Assembly: GCA_905197955.1 (NCBI GenBank)
Contig: CAJKAR010000036.1
Span: 1-47,289, forward strand
Length of the DNA stretch: 47,289 nt
Source of the DNA: an uncultured Lentisphaeria bacterium
GTDB taxonomy: Bacteria > Verrucomicrobiota > Lentisphaeria > Victivallales > UBA1829
Direction of reading: 5' to 3'
Each line of letters begins with the position of its first letter. The stretch's first letter is position 1. This document shows positions 1-8,071 of the stretch, one piece after another. The notes below the pieces were generated by a model that saw nothing but the letters and a program-made list of their open reading frames with translations, was not told the origin of the DNA and did not search any database. The position numbers and the translations under genes are program-made.

Positions 1-7
1 ACCGCGA

Positions 8-52
8 CAAGGACACAGTCCTTGACCCGAGAAAAATGCATTCGCATTTTTC
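8..52. repeat. Two-hairpin extragenic element (divergent member)
   Basis: Two perfect hairpins lie in a row. CAAGGAC (8-14) pairs with GTCCTTG (18-24) around a 3-nt loop, and GAAAAATGC (31-39) pairs with GCATTTTTC (44-52) around a 4-nt loop. The 7-bp stem with a 3-nt loop, a spacer of about 6 nt and a second hairpin is the same layout as the repeats at 27715-27754, 27859-27898 and 47249-47288, but the stem sequences differ. It lies just beyond the stop of the phosphofructokinase gene, so the AT-rich second hairpin could also serve as that gene's terminator. The hairpins are seen directly. Membership of the same family is inferred. Confidence 0.55.
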
Positions 53-100
53 CGTTATTTTTTGAGAGTTTTTGCTTGCAGGGCAAAAACGGATTTTTTT

Positions 101-2359
101 TCAGCTCCGCGGTTTGGGCGGAATGGCTTCTGTCTGCGCCTGGAGAGAGGCGGGGGAGTTTGCCAGAATATGAGTGACCTCATAGTAAACTTCCCACCAC
201 TGGCGCAAAGGACGCTGCCATTCTTCGCAGACCATTTTTTCGAGTTCGGCCTGTTCAAAGATCATGGCTTTTCCGCCGGCCTGTCCGACCATGGCACAAC
301 TGTCGTTTTTCGTCCGGATCCGTTCCAGGATCTGTCGTGTTGCCTCGTAGGCGAGACGTGCGGCGAGGATTCGGTCGAAAGGACTCGGGTCGCCGCCCTG
401 CTGCATCGGTCCGAGAATGGTTTTGCGCACATCGAACCAGTTTCCGCCTTCCTGATCGAAGAGAGCGGAAATGAAGTTGATGTCATAGGTCGGATTTGCC
501 CGTTCGTTGCGTATGATGAGAGCCGTTCGGCGTCCTGCGCGGAAGCTGTTGACCAGCGAATGGGTGTGCTTCTGGAGCATATCGACATTGACACCCATTT
601 CATGCATGTAGATATATTCTGCTCCGGTGGCCATTCCGCTCATCATGGCGAGGAATCCGCAGAAGCGGCCCATGACCTCGACAATAAAGAGTCTGCGGGC
701 GCTGTCGGAAGAATTTTTGATCTTGTCGATTGCCTGCACAATCGTGTTCAGCGCCGTATCGCAGCCGATGGAGAGCTCCACTCCCGGCAGATTGTTGTTG
801 ATGCTTGCGGGAATGCAGATCAGCGGAATGCGGAAGATTTCAAATGTTTTTCTTGCCGCGTGGAGTTTGGATGCCAGAGTATAGGCGGTCCATCCGCCGA
901 TGATGATGAGTCCGTCGATCCGGTTTTTTTCGAGATTGGCGGCGATTCTGTAATAATCGGATTCTTTAGGAAGGGTCCGGTTGGTACCGAGTTTGGTTCC
1001 GCCGGAACCGGCCCAGCTGTCGACCTCCATCCAGGAGAGTTCGCGGAAACGCCCGGCAATGAGTCCTTCCACGCCGTCTTCCACGCCGATGACCTCGTGT
1101 CCTTCGTTCATGGCTACCCGGACGATGGTGCGGATCGCGTTGTTCATGCCTGGTGCGGGCCAGCCGGAGGTGATGACCGCGATTCTGGAATTCTGCTCCA
1201 GCTTCTCGGTAGCAGGACTGACCTGGGCTTGGACATTGACAAGATCGCAGGTTTTGCCCCAGTCGATTCCGCGCATTTCCTCGGCCTTTGCGTACTGCCC
1301 TTCTTTGAGTGCGGAAGCTATGGCACGGGTCTTTTCGACCGATTCGATCAGCGGGGCCACTGCAATGCGGTTGTTGTTCGAAACGATGATGACAGACTCG
1401 TTATTGGGATTGTCCCTCGTAAGCTCCTTGACCGCTTCATAGCCGTATGCCGTGCTCATATAACGGTCGTAGGCACTTGGTGCGCCTCCGCGCTGAACAT
1501 GGCCGAGAATCGTGATGCGGCACTCCAGATTGAGTTTCTCCTCAATGATTTTCTGGACCTGATCGCAGGTGATGGGGTTGCCATGAAGATCGCGCGCGCC
1601 TTCCGCCATAATAATGATGTTGTCGCGCCGTCCGGCGAGATGTCCGGCATGGAGCAGGTCGCACATTTTGTCCTCCCATCCCGCTTCTGGGGGATGCTCG
1701 GGGATGAAGACCCACGAGGCTCCGGAGGCAATGGCGCTCATCAGTGCGAGATATCCGCAGTTGCGTCCCATGACTTCCACAATGAAGATGCGCTGATGGC
1801 TGTAAGCTGTGCTGCGGAGTGCATCGACTGCGTCGGTGATGCGATGGAGGGCGGAATCGGCACCGATGGTCATATCGGTGTTCGCCATATCGTTGTCGAT
1901 GGAGCCGACGAGTCCGACGATGCGCATCTGCGGACAGGCCGCCTGCTGTTCCGCTGTGATGCGTCCTGCGGCGACCAGCTCCGAAAGAAGGCCGGACCAC
2001 TCCTGACTGAATTCATCGGCTCCGCTGAGACTTCCGTCCCCGCCGATGACGACGAGACTGTCGATTCCCCGTTTGACCAGATTTTCCGCCGCTTTGAGAA
2101 GTCCTTCCCGTGTCTGGAAATCCTTGCTGCGGGCGGTGCCGATGATCGTTCCTCCCTGCTGCATGATTCCGGAGACGGAGGTCCAGTCCATTCGGACGAT
2201 TCTGTCTTCAATCAGTCCCTGATATCCTTCATAGACCGCATAAACTTCCATCCCGTAGGCGATTCCTCCGCGGACCACGGCACGAACTGCCGCGTTCATT
2301 CCCGGGGCATCGCCGCCGCTGGTCAGAAGTGCGATTGCTTTTTTTCCTTCTTCGTTCAT
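101..2359 (-). CDS. Tandem-domain ATP-type 6-phosphofructokinase
   Basis: This 752-residue protein has two phosphofructokinase domains in a row, so it is about twice the usual bacterial length and resembles eukaryotic PFK. The N-terminal half is complete: nucleotide loop SGGDAPGMNAAVR near residue 14, GGDGS at 107-111, and the catalytic GSIDND at 152-157. Glycine in GGDGS and before the SIDND segment is the ATP-type rather than pyrophosphate-type signature. The C-terminal half (about 392-752) keeps the fold landmarks (PAPGMNNAIR, GGTKLGTNR) but has GGWTA in place of GGDGS and SINNN in place of SIDND, so it lacks the catalytic aspartate and is probably regulatory. It would phosphorylate fructose 6-phosphate in the cytoplasm. 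The start is preceded by AGGGAG. It appears to be monocistronic. Fructose 6-phosphate as substrate is inferred from the family. Confidence 0.9.
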   Translation of the reverse strand: MNEEGKKAIALLTSGGDAPGMNAAVRAVVRGGIAYGMEVYAVYEGYQGLIEDRIVRMDWTSVSGIMQQGGTIIGTARSKDFQTREGLLKAAENLVKRGIDSLVVIGGDGSLSGADEFSQEWSGLLSELVAAGRITAEQQAACPQMRIVGLVGSIDNDMANTDMTIGADSALHRITDAVDALRSTAYSHQRIFIVEVMGRNCGYLALMSAIASGASWVFIPEHPPEAGWEDKMCDLLHAGHLAGRRDNIIIMAEGARDLHGNPITCDQVQKIIEEKLNLECRITILGHVQRGGAPSAYDRYMSTAYGYEAVKELTRDNPNNESVIIVSNNNRIAVAPLIESVEKTRAIASALKEGQYAKAEEMRGIDWGKTCDLVNVQAQVSPATEKLEQNSRIAVITSGWPAPGMNNAIRTIVRVAMNEGHEVIGVEDGVEGLIAGRFRELSWMEVDSWAGSGGTKLGTNRTLPKESDYYRIAANLEKNRIDGLIIIGGWTAYTLASKLHAARKTFEIFRIPLICIPASINNNLPGVELSIGCDTALNTIVQAIDKIKNSSDSARRLFIVEVMGRFCGFLAMMSGMATGAEYIYMHEMGVNVDMLQKHTHSLVNSFRAGRRTALIIRNERANPTYDINFISALFDQEGGNWFDVRKTILGPMQQGGDPSPFDRILAARLAYEATRQILERIRTKNDSCAMVGQAGGKAMIFEQAELEKMVCEEWQRPLRQWWEVYYEVTHILANSPASLQAQTEAIPPKPRS

Positions 2360-2489
2360 TAGATGGTGCTCCCTGAAAGTAAATTATTTTCCAGAAAAAT
2401 ACCACGGGAATTCGTTTTTTCAAAATAATTTTTGATTTTAATTCTGTTAAAAACAGAAGGTTTTGCCTTGTCTTCCGAAAGGGGGTTCT

Positions 2490-3425
2490 TTACAGGCAGA
2501 TGACGATGATGCCTGCAACTCCGAGCAGAAAACCAGTCTTCTGCAGAATTCCGGTTTTTTCCCGCAGCGCCAGAACGCTGTACAGAAAAAATCCGATGAT
2601 GCAGGAACTGACCACAAGCGGATAGCCGAGTGAGCCGGCATTCGCCTTTGCCAGAAAATCAAGCGCGTTGTAGAACAGCAGATAGCTGGCCGTCAATCCG
2701 ACCGCATTCAGCGAGAGCGCAAACAGAAGCAGTTTCCGGACCTCCCCCGAGGAGAGTTTCGGATGCAGAAATCTTCCACCTGCCAGCGCTCCCGAGATCC
2801 ATCCGCCAAGCGTGCCGGTTTGCGCGAAAAATGCCCGATAGACACTTCCGATCTGCTCGCCGCTGTTCAGATACGATGGCAGATTTCCGCAGCACTGATT
2901 GATTCCGCAGAGCAGCATTGCAAGAAGCGCAAACAGATACCATGTTCTTCTTCGCTCTTCCTGTTCCGACTTCTTTTTTCCCTCTTTTCCAAGTCCGGAG
3001 AGAAGCACGCTGACGACAAGCAGAAGAATGCCTGCAATGCGTGTCGCTGTTACCTGAACGTGAAAGAAACAAATGCCCATCAGAAACGGGAAGATCAGTC
3101 CGGACTGCACGATGGCCCAGATAATTCCGTTTGGTCCGCGTTTCATCGCCGCCCCCATCGCGAGGAACATGAAATAGTTCAGAAATCCGTTGGCAAACAT
3201 GGAAATGGCGGTGATCCATTTTGTCTGCGCGGAGATCTCCTGCGGGGAGTTCCTCAGCAGGAACATTCCACTCAGGAGACAGATGCTGACCAGAAGCCCG
3301 ATCAACGTTTGAAAAAGCTGCAGGTACGCAATATTCAGCTTGTGCTTTGACGCATAGCTGATGACAACACCAATCCAGATCCAGCTGATTCCGGTCAGAA
3401 CGGCAAATAGAATGCCTGTGAACAT
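2490..3425 (-). CDS. DMT/EamA-type sugar or metabolite transporter
   Basis: A 311-residue, very hydrophobic protein with about ten predicted membrane segments. It splits into two similar halves separated by a lysine/glutamate-rich cytoplasmic loop at about residues 150-162 (GKEGKKKSEQEERRR). Length and layout match the drug/metabolite transporter superfamily (EamA or RhaT/GRP-like proteins), which move sugars or small metabolites across the inner membrane. The start ATG has AAGAGG upstream. The gene begins 36 nt after the stop of the GH39-like glycosidase on the same strand, so the two are probably co-transcribed and the substrate is likely a sugar released by, or fed to, that enzyme. No motif identifies the substrate. 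Confidence 0.72.
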   Translation of the reverse strand: MFTGILFAVLTGISWIWIGVVISYASKHKLNIAYLQLFQTLIGLLVSICLLSGMFLLRNSPQEISAQTKWITAISMFANGFLNYFMFLAMGAAMKRGPNGIIWAIVQSGLIFPFLMGICFFHVQVTATRIAGILLLVVSVLLSGLGKEGKKKSEQEERRRTWYLFALLAMLLCGINQCCGNLPSYLNSGEQIGSVYRAFFAQTGTLGGWISGALAGGRFLHPKLSSGEVRKLLLFALSLNAVGLTASYLLFYNALDFLAKANAGSLGYPLVVSSCIIGFFLYSVLALREKTGILQKTGFLLGVAGIIVICL

Positions 3426-3461
3426 GAAGAATGAACCTCTTTTTCTGTTTCTGAAACGCCA

Positions 3462-4799
3462 TCAGCACCGATGGGTGCATTTGAGGAGAAAGACACTGGA
3501 ATCAGAGAGAGTTGCACTATGGAATGGACCGCTGATTTTTCCAGCTTGGAAGACCGGTTCCAGATTGTGGGCATCATCCAGCAGGAGGAGTTCCACGGAG
3601 GAGAAGTTTTCCAGTCCGGCGATGTTGAATTCCAGTTCCGCTGTGCCGGTTTTGAAGCAGGAGACGAGAATCCGCATGTCGCCGTTTTCATTTGCCGACG
3701 CCAGAGCGGAGATCGAGTCTCCGTCCGCATCGGTTTCGGTCCTGATCCGATTGTCGAAGAGCGCCGTTTCTCCAAAGGCTTTCATCCCGTAATAGGATTT
3801 TGTGGGCATGGTGAAATGGTCGAAGAGTCCCCAGTTCGTGGCTGTTGCGGTGTAGTAGCATCCCAGATCGAGCGGGGTATCCTGCCAGCCGATCATGACT
3901 GTATTCAGAAATGCGGCGGATTCGAGTCCTTTCATGATGCGGTATGCTGTTTCCCGATAGGATTTGTCCTCGCGCAGCATTTTCCAGTCCAGCGGGAAAT
4001 AGTGCCACTCGTTCAGATGGATTTCTGTATTGCGGAAACCGTTTTCATCCAGGGTTCTTCGAACTTCCGTGGGGGAGCGGAGGAGATCGGCGGGGGCTTT
4101 TGCATATCCGTGGTAGGAGTAGAAATCCAGCGGTGCGTGGTGTCTTGCGCAGAACCGGATGAACTCTCTGGAATGATCTCCGAACCAGCAGTGGGCGGGA
4201 CCGCCGAATTTAAGATGCGGGAAGCGTTTTTTCAGTTCTGTTGCAGTGACGGCATAGAAGTCGTTGAACTCTTCCAGTGTTCCGTTCCACATGAGATGGA
4301 GCCCGTCGCGGTCGGTGCATTCCGGCTCGTTCCAGATTTCCCAGTAGCGAATGTCGTAACGGAAGCCATCCGCCCAGCCTTCCGTGTAGTGACGGATGAT
4401 GTGTGAAACGATTTCGATCCACTGGCGCGCTTCCGGAGGATCCAGAAAATATTTATGGATTCCGTGTTCGATGGAGGTGCCCAGGCGGTAATAGATGGAG
4501 GTGCCGAGTTCAATGCAGTTTTTGAGATAGTCATCGGTCTGTTTGAAATAGTAATTGCGGGGATCGTCCGGATCGGCGTGGAAGTTGGCAAAGATCAGCG
4601 GGACATCGACCAGTCGTGTTCCTGCGTTTTCCAGTGGAGCGTCGTGAAGGCGCGTGAGTGGCAGATGCAGTTCTCCGAATTCCTTCCGGATGCTCCCGCC
4701 CGCTTTTTCGTTGACGATTGCCGGTGCCAGATTGCCTCCGTTGACTTTTTTGATCTTTCCGATTTTTTCTCCGCTGAAGACTTGAATTGTTTTTTTCAT
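3462..4799 (-). CDS. Intracellular GH39-like beta-xylosidase family glycosidase
   Basis: A 445-residue protein with no signal peptide. It has a clan GH-A TIM barrel resembling GH39 (xylan beta-xylosidase or alpha-L-iduronidase type). The acid/base is probably Glu158 in EIWNEPE (154-160) and the nucleophile Glu264 in LNEWHYF. The last 90 or so residues look like a small beta-sandwich. It probably releases a terminal sugar from oligosaccharides in the cytoplasm; whether that is xylose, uronic acid or another sugar cannot be told from sequence. It leads a two-gene operon with the downstream transporter and is divergent from a GntR regulator at 4988. A -10 box TATAAT on this strand at 4897-4892 overlaps a repeat shared with the regulator's promoter, so the GntR protein is its likely controller. 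Confidence 0.8.
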   Translation of the reverse strand: MKKTIQVFSGEKIGKIKKVNGGNLAPAIVNEKAGGSIRKEFGELHLPLTRLHDAPLENAGTRLVDVPLIFANFHADPDDPRNYYFKQTDDYLKNCIELGTSIYYRLGTSIEHGIHKYFLDPPEARQWIEIVSHIIRHYTEGWADGFRYDIRYWEIWNEPECTDRDGLHLMWNGTLEEFNDFYAVTATELKKRFPHLKFGGPAHCWFGDHSREFIRFCARHHAPLDFYSYHGYAKAPADLLRSPTEVRRTLDENGFRNTEIHLNEWHYFPLDWKMLREDKSYRETAYRIMKGLESAAFLNTVMIGWQDTPLDLGCYYTATATNWGLFDHFTMPTKSYYGMKAFGETALFDNRIRTETDADGDSISALASANENGDMRILVSCFKTGTAELEFNIAGLENFSSVELLLLDDAHNLEPVFQAGKISGPFHSATLSDSSVFLLKCTHRC

Positions 4800-4891
4800 A
4801 GCCGTTCCTTTTTTGGAATGAAATCCGTCTGCTTTTTCCGTTTCTGGTTCAGTATACTCTACTTTTTGGAAAATGCAAATTTAAAATAGTG

Positions 4892-4920
4892 ATTATAATG
4901 ATTAATTAATTTTTTTTCAT
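4892..4920 (-). promoter_or_regulatory. Promoter of the GH39-like operon with operator repeat copy 1
   Basis: On the minus strand, ATGAAA (4920-4915), a 17-nt spacer and TATAAT (4897-4892) make a plausible sigma-70 promoter about 90 nt upstream of the GH39 start. The -10 is overlapped by the 13-nt repeat TAAAATAGTGATT (4882-4894), which recurs exactly at 4934-4946 in the opposing promoter. Repressor binding here would block the polymerase. Confidence 0.55.
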
Positions 4921-4930
4921 TTTTTTCTGT

Positions 4931-4958
4931 TTGTAAAATAGTGATTTTCACTTATATT
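4931..4958 (+). promoter_or_regulatory. Promoter of GntR regulator with palindromic operator
   Basis: TTGTAA (4931-4936), a 16-nt spacer and TATATT (4953-4958) form a moderate promoter 30 nt before the regulator's start codon. The spacer is filled by the perfect inverted repeat AGTGA-TTT-TCACT (4940-4952), and the direct repeat TAAAATAGTGATT (4934-4946) is the second copy of the one at 4882-4894, 52 nt away, close to five helical turns. This suggests autoregulation plus control of the divergent GH39 operon. Confidence 0.6.
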
Positions 4959-4987
4959 CCAGAGAACAGAAAAAAGGTCAGGAAGCG

Positions 4988-6073
4988 ATGAAGCCGATAG
5001 TGATAGATCCGTTGAAAAGTATCCGCTCCCAGATAGCGGACCATTTCCGAACAGAGATTCGAACAGGGCGTCTGAAGCCGGGAGATCATCTTCCATCTGC
5101 GCGCGAACTTGCACGTTTGTTCGGAACGGCGGAAGCGAATGCGCACCACGCGCTGACGGTTCTGGTGAAGGAAGGGATGCTTGCGCGCCGTCCGAAAGTC
5201 GGGACTGTTGTGACCGACGGCGTGGAAAAGCTCGCGTGTGCAGCGATTTATCTGGACTGGTTTTACATTCAGCGTGGCGAAAATTTCACACGTCTTCTGA
5301 TTGAAATGCTGGAAAAACGGTTTGCCGAGAGTGGAATCCGCTGCATAGTGATTTACGATACACCTTCGCAGAACGGTCTGGATCGTCTGAAGCGTCTGGC
5401 GGAGAGCCGTCAGGTGCAGGGTGTGATTGTGCGTTCTCTGCGACCGGAGCAGTATCCCTTTTTTTCCCGTCTGCCTGTTCCGTTTTCCGCCGTGAGTTCG
5501 ATGCGGATCCAGAATCGGGTTTCCTTTCTTTCCGCAGAGACGATTCAGCGGATTATGGCGCGAATCCGCAGTGACGGAGTGAAAAAACTGGGAATTCTTT
5601 CTTCCGCAAATTTTGAACTGCACAAGAAAGAGTCGCCGGAAAATGCGCTCCATCCTTTCTTCATGAAATTTCTGCGGGAGCAGAATCTTGAGCTTCGTCA
5701 GGAGTGGATTTTTGACAGTTGTGCCTATGGAGTTCCGAAGGTTCTGGACAGTTCCATTTTTGCCTATACCGGTTTTGAGCGGATCTGGTCGCTGACCGAT
5801 CGTCCGGATGCGCTTCTGGTATTTTCCGATGACATGGTCAGCGGACTTGCGATGTCGTTTTACCATCTTGGCGTGAGAGTGCCGGAGGATATTCGTTTAT
5901 ACATCCACAAGACGCTGGAAAATGAGCTGATTCTTCCGTTTCCGTGCACTTTGCTGGAGAATCGGATCTGTGAGCTGGCGGATCTGCTTGTCCGGCAGCT
6001 GATCGATCAGAGTGAAGGCCGGGCGCCTGTTCCTGCCAGTCTCGCCTGCGACTTCCGGGAATGGCTTCCCTGA
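4988..6073 (+). CDS. GntR-type regulator with LacI-like sugar-sensing domain
   Basis: A 361-residue protein. Residues 8-75 form a GntR winged helix-turn-helix (SIRSQIADHFRTEIRTG, then PSARELARLFGTAEANAHHAL, then the wing RRPKVGTVVTDG). The rest resembles the two-lobed periplasmic-binding-protein fold used by LacI/AraR-like regulators, with segments such as RLAESRQVQGVIVRSL and a C-terminal FSDDMVSGLAMSFYHLGVRVPEDIRLYI. It is therefore a one-component sugar-responsive regulator. The start ATG follows AGGAAG with good spacing. It is divergent from the GH39-like glycosidase and transporter. The palindrome at 4940-4952 and the repeat at 4882-4894 are its likely operators. Repressor rather than activator function is inferred from their overlap with promoter elements. 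Confidence 0.85.
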   Translation: MKPIVIDPLKSIRSQIADHFRTEIRTGRLKPGDHLPSARELARLFGTAEANAHHALTVLVKEGMLARRPKVGTVVTDGVEKLACAAIYLDWFYIQRGENFTRLLIEMLEKRFAESGIRCIVIYDTPSQNGLDRLKRLAESRQVQGVIVRSLRPEQYPFFSRLPVPFSAVSSMRIQNRVSFLSAETIQRIMARIRSDGVKKLGILSSANFELHKKESPENALHPFFMKFLREQNLELRQEWIFDSCAYGVPKVLDSSIFAYTGFERIWSLTDRPDALLVFSDDMVSGLAMSFYHLGVRVPEDIRLYIHKTLENELILPFPCTLLENRICELADLLVRQLIDQSEGRAPVPASLACDFREWLP

Positions 6074-6129
6074 ACGTTCTTTTCTTTTTCTTTTTTTGCA
6101 TAAAATCGATCATTTTCTGAAAAAGGGGA

Positions 6130-6184
6130 TTGACAAATCAGGGATGTTATGGTAAAATTATAACTGTACTAGAACACTGGTCTA
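6130..6184 (+). promoter_or_regulatory. Strong promoter and putative operator of regulator-pilin-glycosidase operon
   Basis: TTGACA (6130-6135), a 17-nt spacer and TAAAAT (6153-6158) are near-consensus sigma-70 elements. Just downstream, around and after the expected transcription start, lies TAGAAC-ACT-GGTCTA (6170-6184), an imperfect inverted repeat with 5 of 6 arm positions matching. Its position suits a self-repression site for the GntR protein encoded from 6199. A TTG codon at 6130 opens the reading frame upstream but sits inside the -35 box, so it is not the start. Confidence 0.65.
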
Positions 6185-6198
6185 TAAAAGGAAGAAAA

Positions 6199-7320
6199 AT
6201 GGCGGAATTGAAATATGAGCAGATCAAAGAGTATCTGAAAGCGGAGGCTCTGAAGCCGGAAGCCATCTCATCCATGCCTTCGGTGCGGACGCTGATGCGG
6301 CGCTTCAACGTGGCGATGGCGACAGTGAATCAGGCCCTGGTGGAGCTGGAACATGAGAAAGTGATTGTCCGTCGGCAGGGGAGGGGAATTGTGGCGGCAA
6401 GAGGGGGAGGCTGTCTGGAACAGCTTCCTGAGGAGAAGGAGAAGCCGCAGATTCTTCTGGTCTCTCCCGATTATCCGGCGGAGACGATCTGGCGCATGAC
6501 GTACATGACCGAGCAATATGCGGTGCAGAAGGGATTCGGCGTTCTGCAAAGCCGGATTTGCGAGGGCGCATGCTATGCGGCGTTCTGCGACCTGGCAAAA
6601 CGGACCCCGAACTGTGCTGCTCTGCTGATTATTTCGCCTGCGGAACGATTTTCGTTTGAAACGCTGGAGACGTTCGGGCGCCTGAAACTGCCGGTGGTTC
6701 TGATCGACCATCTGTTTTTGTACGACGAACTGCCGGACAATGTCTACTGCATGCAGCATGATCCCGCCGTCGCGGGGGAACGGATGGCATCCTGTCTGCT
6801 GGAGCGCGGACATACCGAAATCGGTTATGTCCGCAACGAACCCCAGAGCGATTATGATATGCAGAAGCAGAATGCGTTTGTCCGAACGCTGAAGAAGGCG
6901 GGCGTTTCGATGTCCTCCCGGATCTTTTCGGAAACGATCCGCTGCTGGGAGAACTCTCTGGAAGCCGCGCAGCGGATTGTCGGCCGGAATCTGGAGCGGA
7001 TTCGGGAGTCCGGGATTACCGCGCTGGGATTTTCCTCGTCGCCGGGAGCGTTTGCCGCAATTCAGGTTCTGCGGAATGCCGGGTTTGAGGTGCCTGGGGA
7101 CATCGGCGTGATCGGGGAGGGCGATTCCATGTGGTTCGCATACGGCTCCCCGGCGCTGACGGTGCTTTCTCCCGACTATTCCGAGCTCTGTTGCCGGGCC
7201 GTGGAGATCGCCGCGGGACAGTTCCGGGAGGAACGTTTTTTCTCCTGTTCGCAGAAGCTGATCGAACGGGACAGTATTTCAATTATCAACCATAAATCCG
7301 AAAAAAGAGAGGTGAAATGA
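6199..7320 (+). CDS. GntR-type regulator with LacI-like sensor domain
   Basis: A 373-residue regulator. Residues 1-70 form a GntR winged helix (MPSVRTLMRRFNVAMATVNQ, then the wing VRRQGRGIVAARGGG). From about residue 82 onward it is a LacI/periplasmic-binding-like sensor (LPVVLIDH; ASCLLERGHTEIGYVRNE; VPGDIGVIGEGDS; SPALTVLSPDYSELC). The start at 6199 was chosen because it directly follows GGAAGA, and the reading frame upstream of it runs into the promoter. The gene ends in ATGATG, overlapping the pseudopilin start by 4 nt, so the two are translationally coupled. The operon continues into a secreted glycosidase. It probably senses a sugar produced by that enzyme and controls the whole operon, itself included. 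Confidence 0.85.
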   Translation: MAELKYEQIKEYLKAEALKPEAISSMPSVRTLMRRFNVAMATVNQALVELEHEKVIVRRQGRGIVAARGGGCLEQLPEEKEKPQILLVSPDYPAETIWRMTYMTEQYAVQKGFGVLQSRICEGACYAAFCDLAKRTPNCAALLIISPAERFSFETLETFGRLKLPVVLIDHLFLYDELPDNVYCMQHDPAVAGERMASCLLERGHTEIGYVRNEPQSDYDMQKQNAFVRTLKKAGVSMSSRIFSETIRCWENSLEAAQRIVGRNLERIRESGITALGFSSSPGAFAAIQVLRNAGFEVPGDIGVIGEGDSMWFAYGSPALTVLSPDYSELCCRAVEIAAGQFREERFFSCSQKLIERDSISIINHKSEKREVK

Positions 7321-8063
7321 TGAAGGAAAAAAAAGAAAGGTTGTTTACATTGATAGAGCTTTTAGTTGTGATTGCAATTATTGCAATTCTTGCAGGATTA
7401 TTACTGCCTGCCCTGAATCGTGCACGGGAGAGTGCCAGGAGAACGCAGTGCCTTAATAATAAAAAGCAGGCGATTCTGGCACAGCTTCAGTATGCGGAAG
7501 ACTACGGCGGCTATTTGATCGGTTACATGGGCGGTGATTCCGGCGGTACGTTATGGAGCAAAATTCTGGGATTGAGTCTTACGAAGACGAGTTCGAATAC
7601 TCAGCGGGGACCGTATCTGAACCGTGCCAGCATGCAGTGTCCCTCTTCGAACAACCGTTATCCGGCCAGCAGTCCATTGTTCGACTGGTGGAGAAGCACC
7701 TACGCGATGGAATATACTTCGCCGGCGTATCTTCCGGAAGAGTTGGGAGATTACGTTATCAGTGCCTGGGGACCGGAACGCTATTTGCTTGTTCTCGGCA
7801 GAATGAAACGCCCGACGGAAACACCGGTTTTTGCCGATGCCATAATCTTAACAGCGAATGCGTATTCTTATCCGCGTTTCAGATCCAACGATGTTATCAG
7901 CGACGGTGGCGATTGTGCGATCAACATGATTCATTCCGGACGGACCGTGGTGGCGTTTGCCGATGGTCATGCCGCAGCTCATTCCGGAGAGGAGCTGAAC
8001 CGTTCGACCTACAATCTCCGCTGCTGGATCCGGGACGGAAGATTAATCAAGCTTTCGGAATAA
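7317..8063 (+). CDS. Pseudopilin-like protein with H-X9-DG signature
   Basis: A 248-residue protein with a short basic leader (MMKEKKERL) and then a type IV pilin/type II secretion N-terminus, FTLIELLVVIAIIAILAG, with Glu at position +5 of the presumed mature form (Glu14). The C-terminal globular part contains H-SGRTVVAFA-DG, an exact H-X9-DG motif typical of the large planctomycete/Lentisphaera prepilin-associated family. The residue before Phe10 is Leu, not the Gly that classical prepilin peptidases require. It lies between a regulator gene (4-nt overlap) and a secreted glycosidase (8-nt gap), so it is an integral member of a carbohydrate operon. GAGAGG upstream fits either ATG 7317 or ATG 7320. 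The function of this family is not established; a surface or secretion pseudopilus role is inference. Confidence 0.88.
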   Translation: MMKEKKERLFTLIELLVVIAIIAILAGLLLPALNRARESARRTQCLNNKKQAILAQLQYAEDYGGYLIGYMGGDSGGTLWSKILGLSLTKTSSNTQRGPYLNRASMQCPSSNNRYPASSPLFDWWRSTYAMEYTSPAYLPEELGDYVISAWGPERYLLVLGRMKRPTETPVFADAIILTANAYSYPRFRSNDVISDGGDCAINMIHSGRTVVAFADGHAAAHSGEELNRSTYNLRCWIRDGRLIKLSE

Positions 8064-8071
8064 GGAAAAGG

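Noticed and set aside
62..2362. A 766-codon open frame on the plus strand opposite the phosphofructokinase
   Set aside because: The minus-strand frame encodes all PFK motifs; the plus frame has no domain, no start context, and is composition-driven.
6130..6198. A TTG start at 6130 for the second GntR regulator
   Set aside because: It lies inside the TTGACA -35 box; the GntR domain begins at ATG 6199, which has a ribosome binding site.
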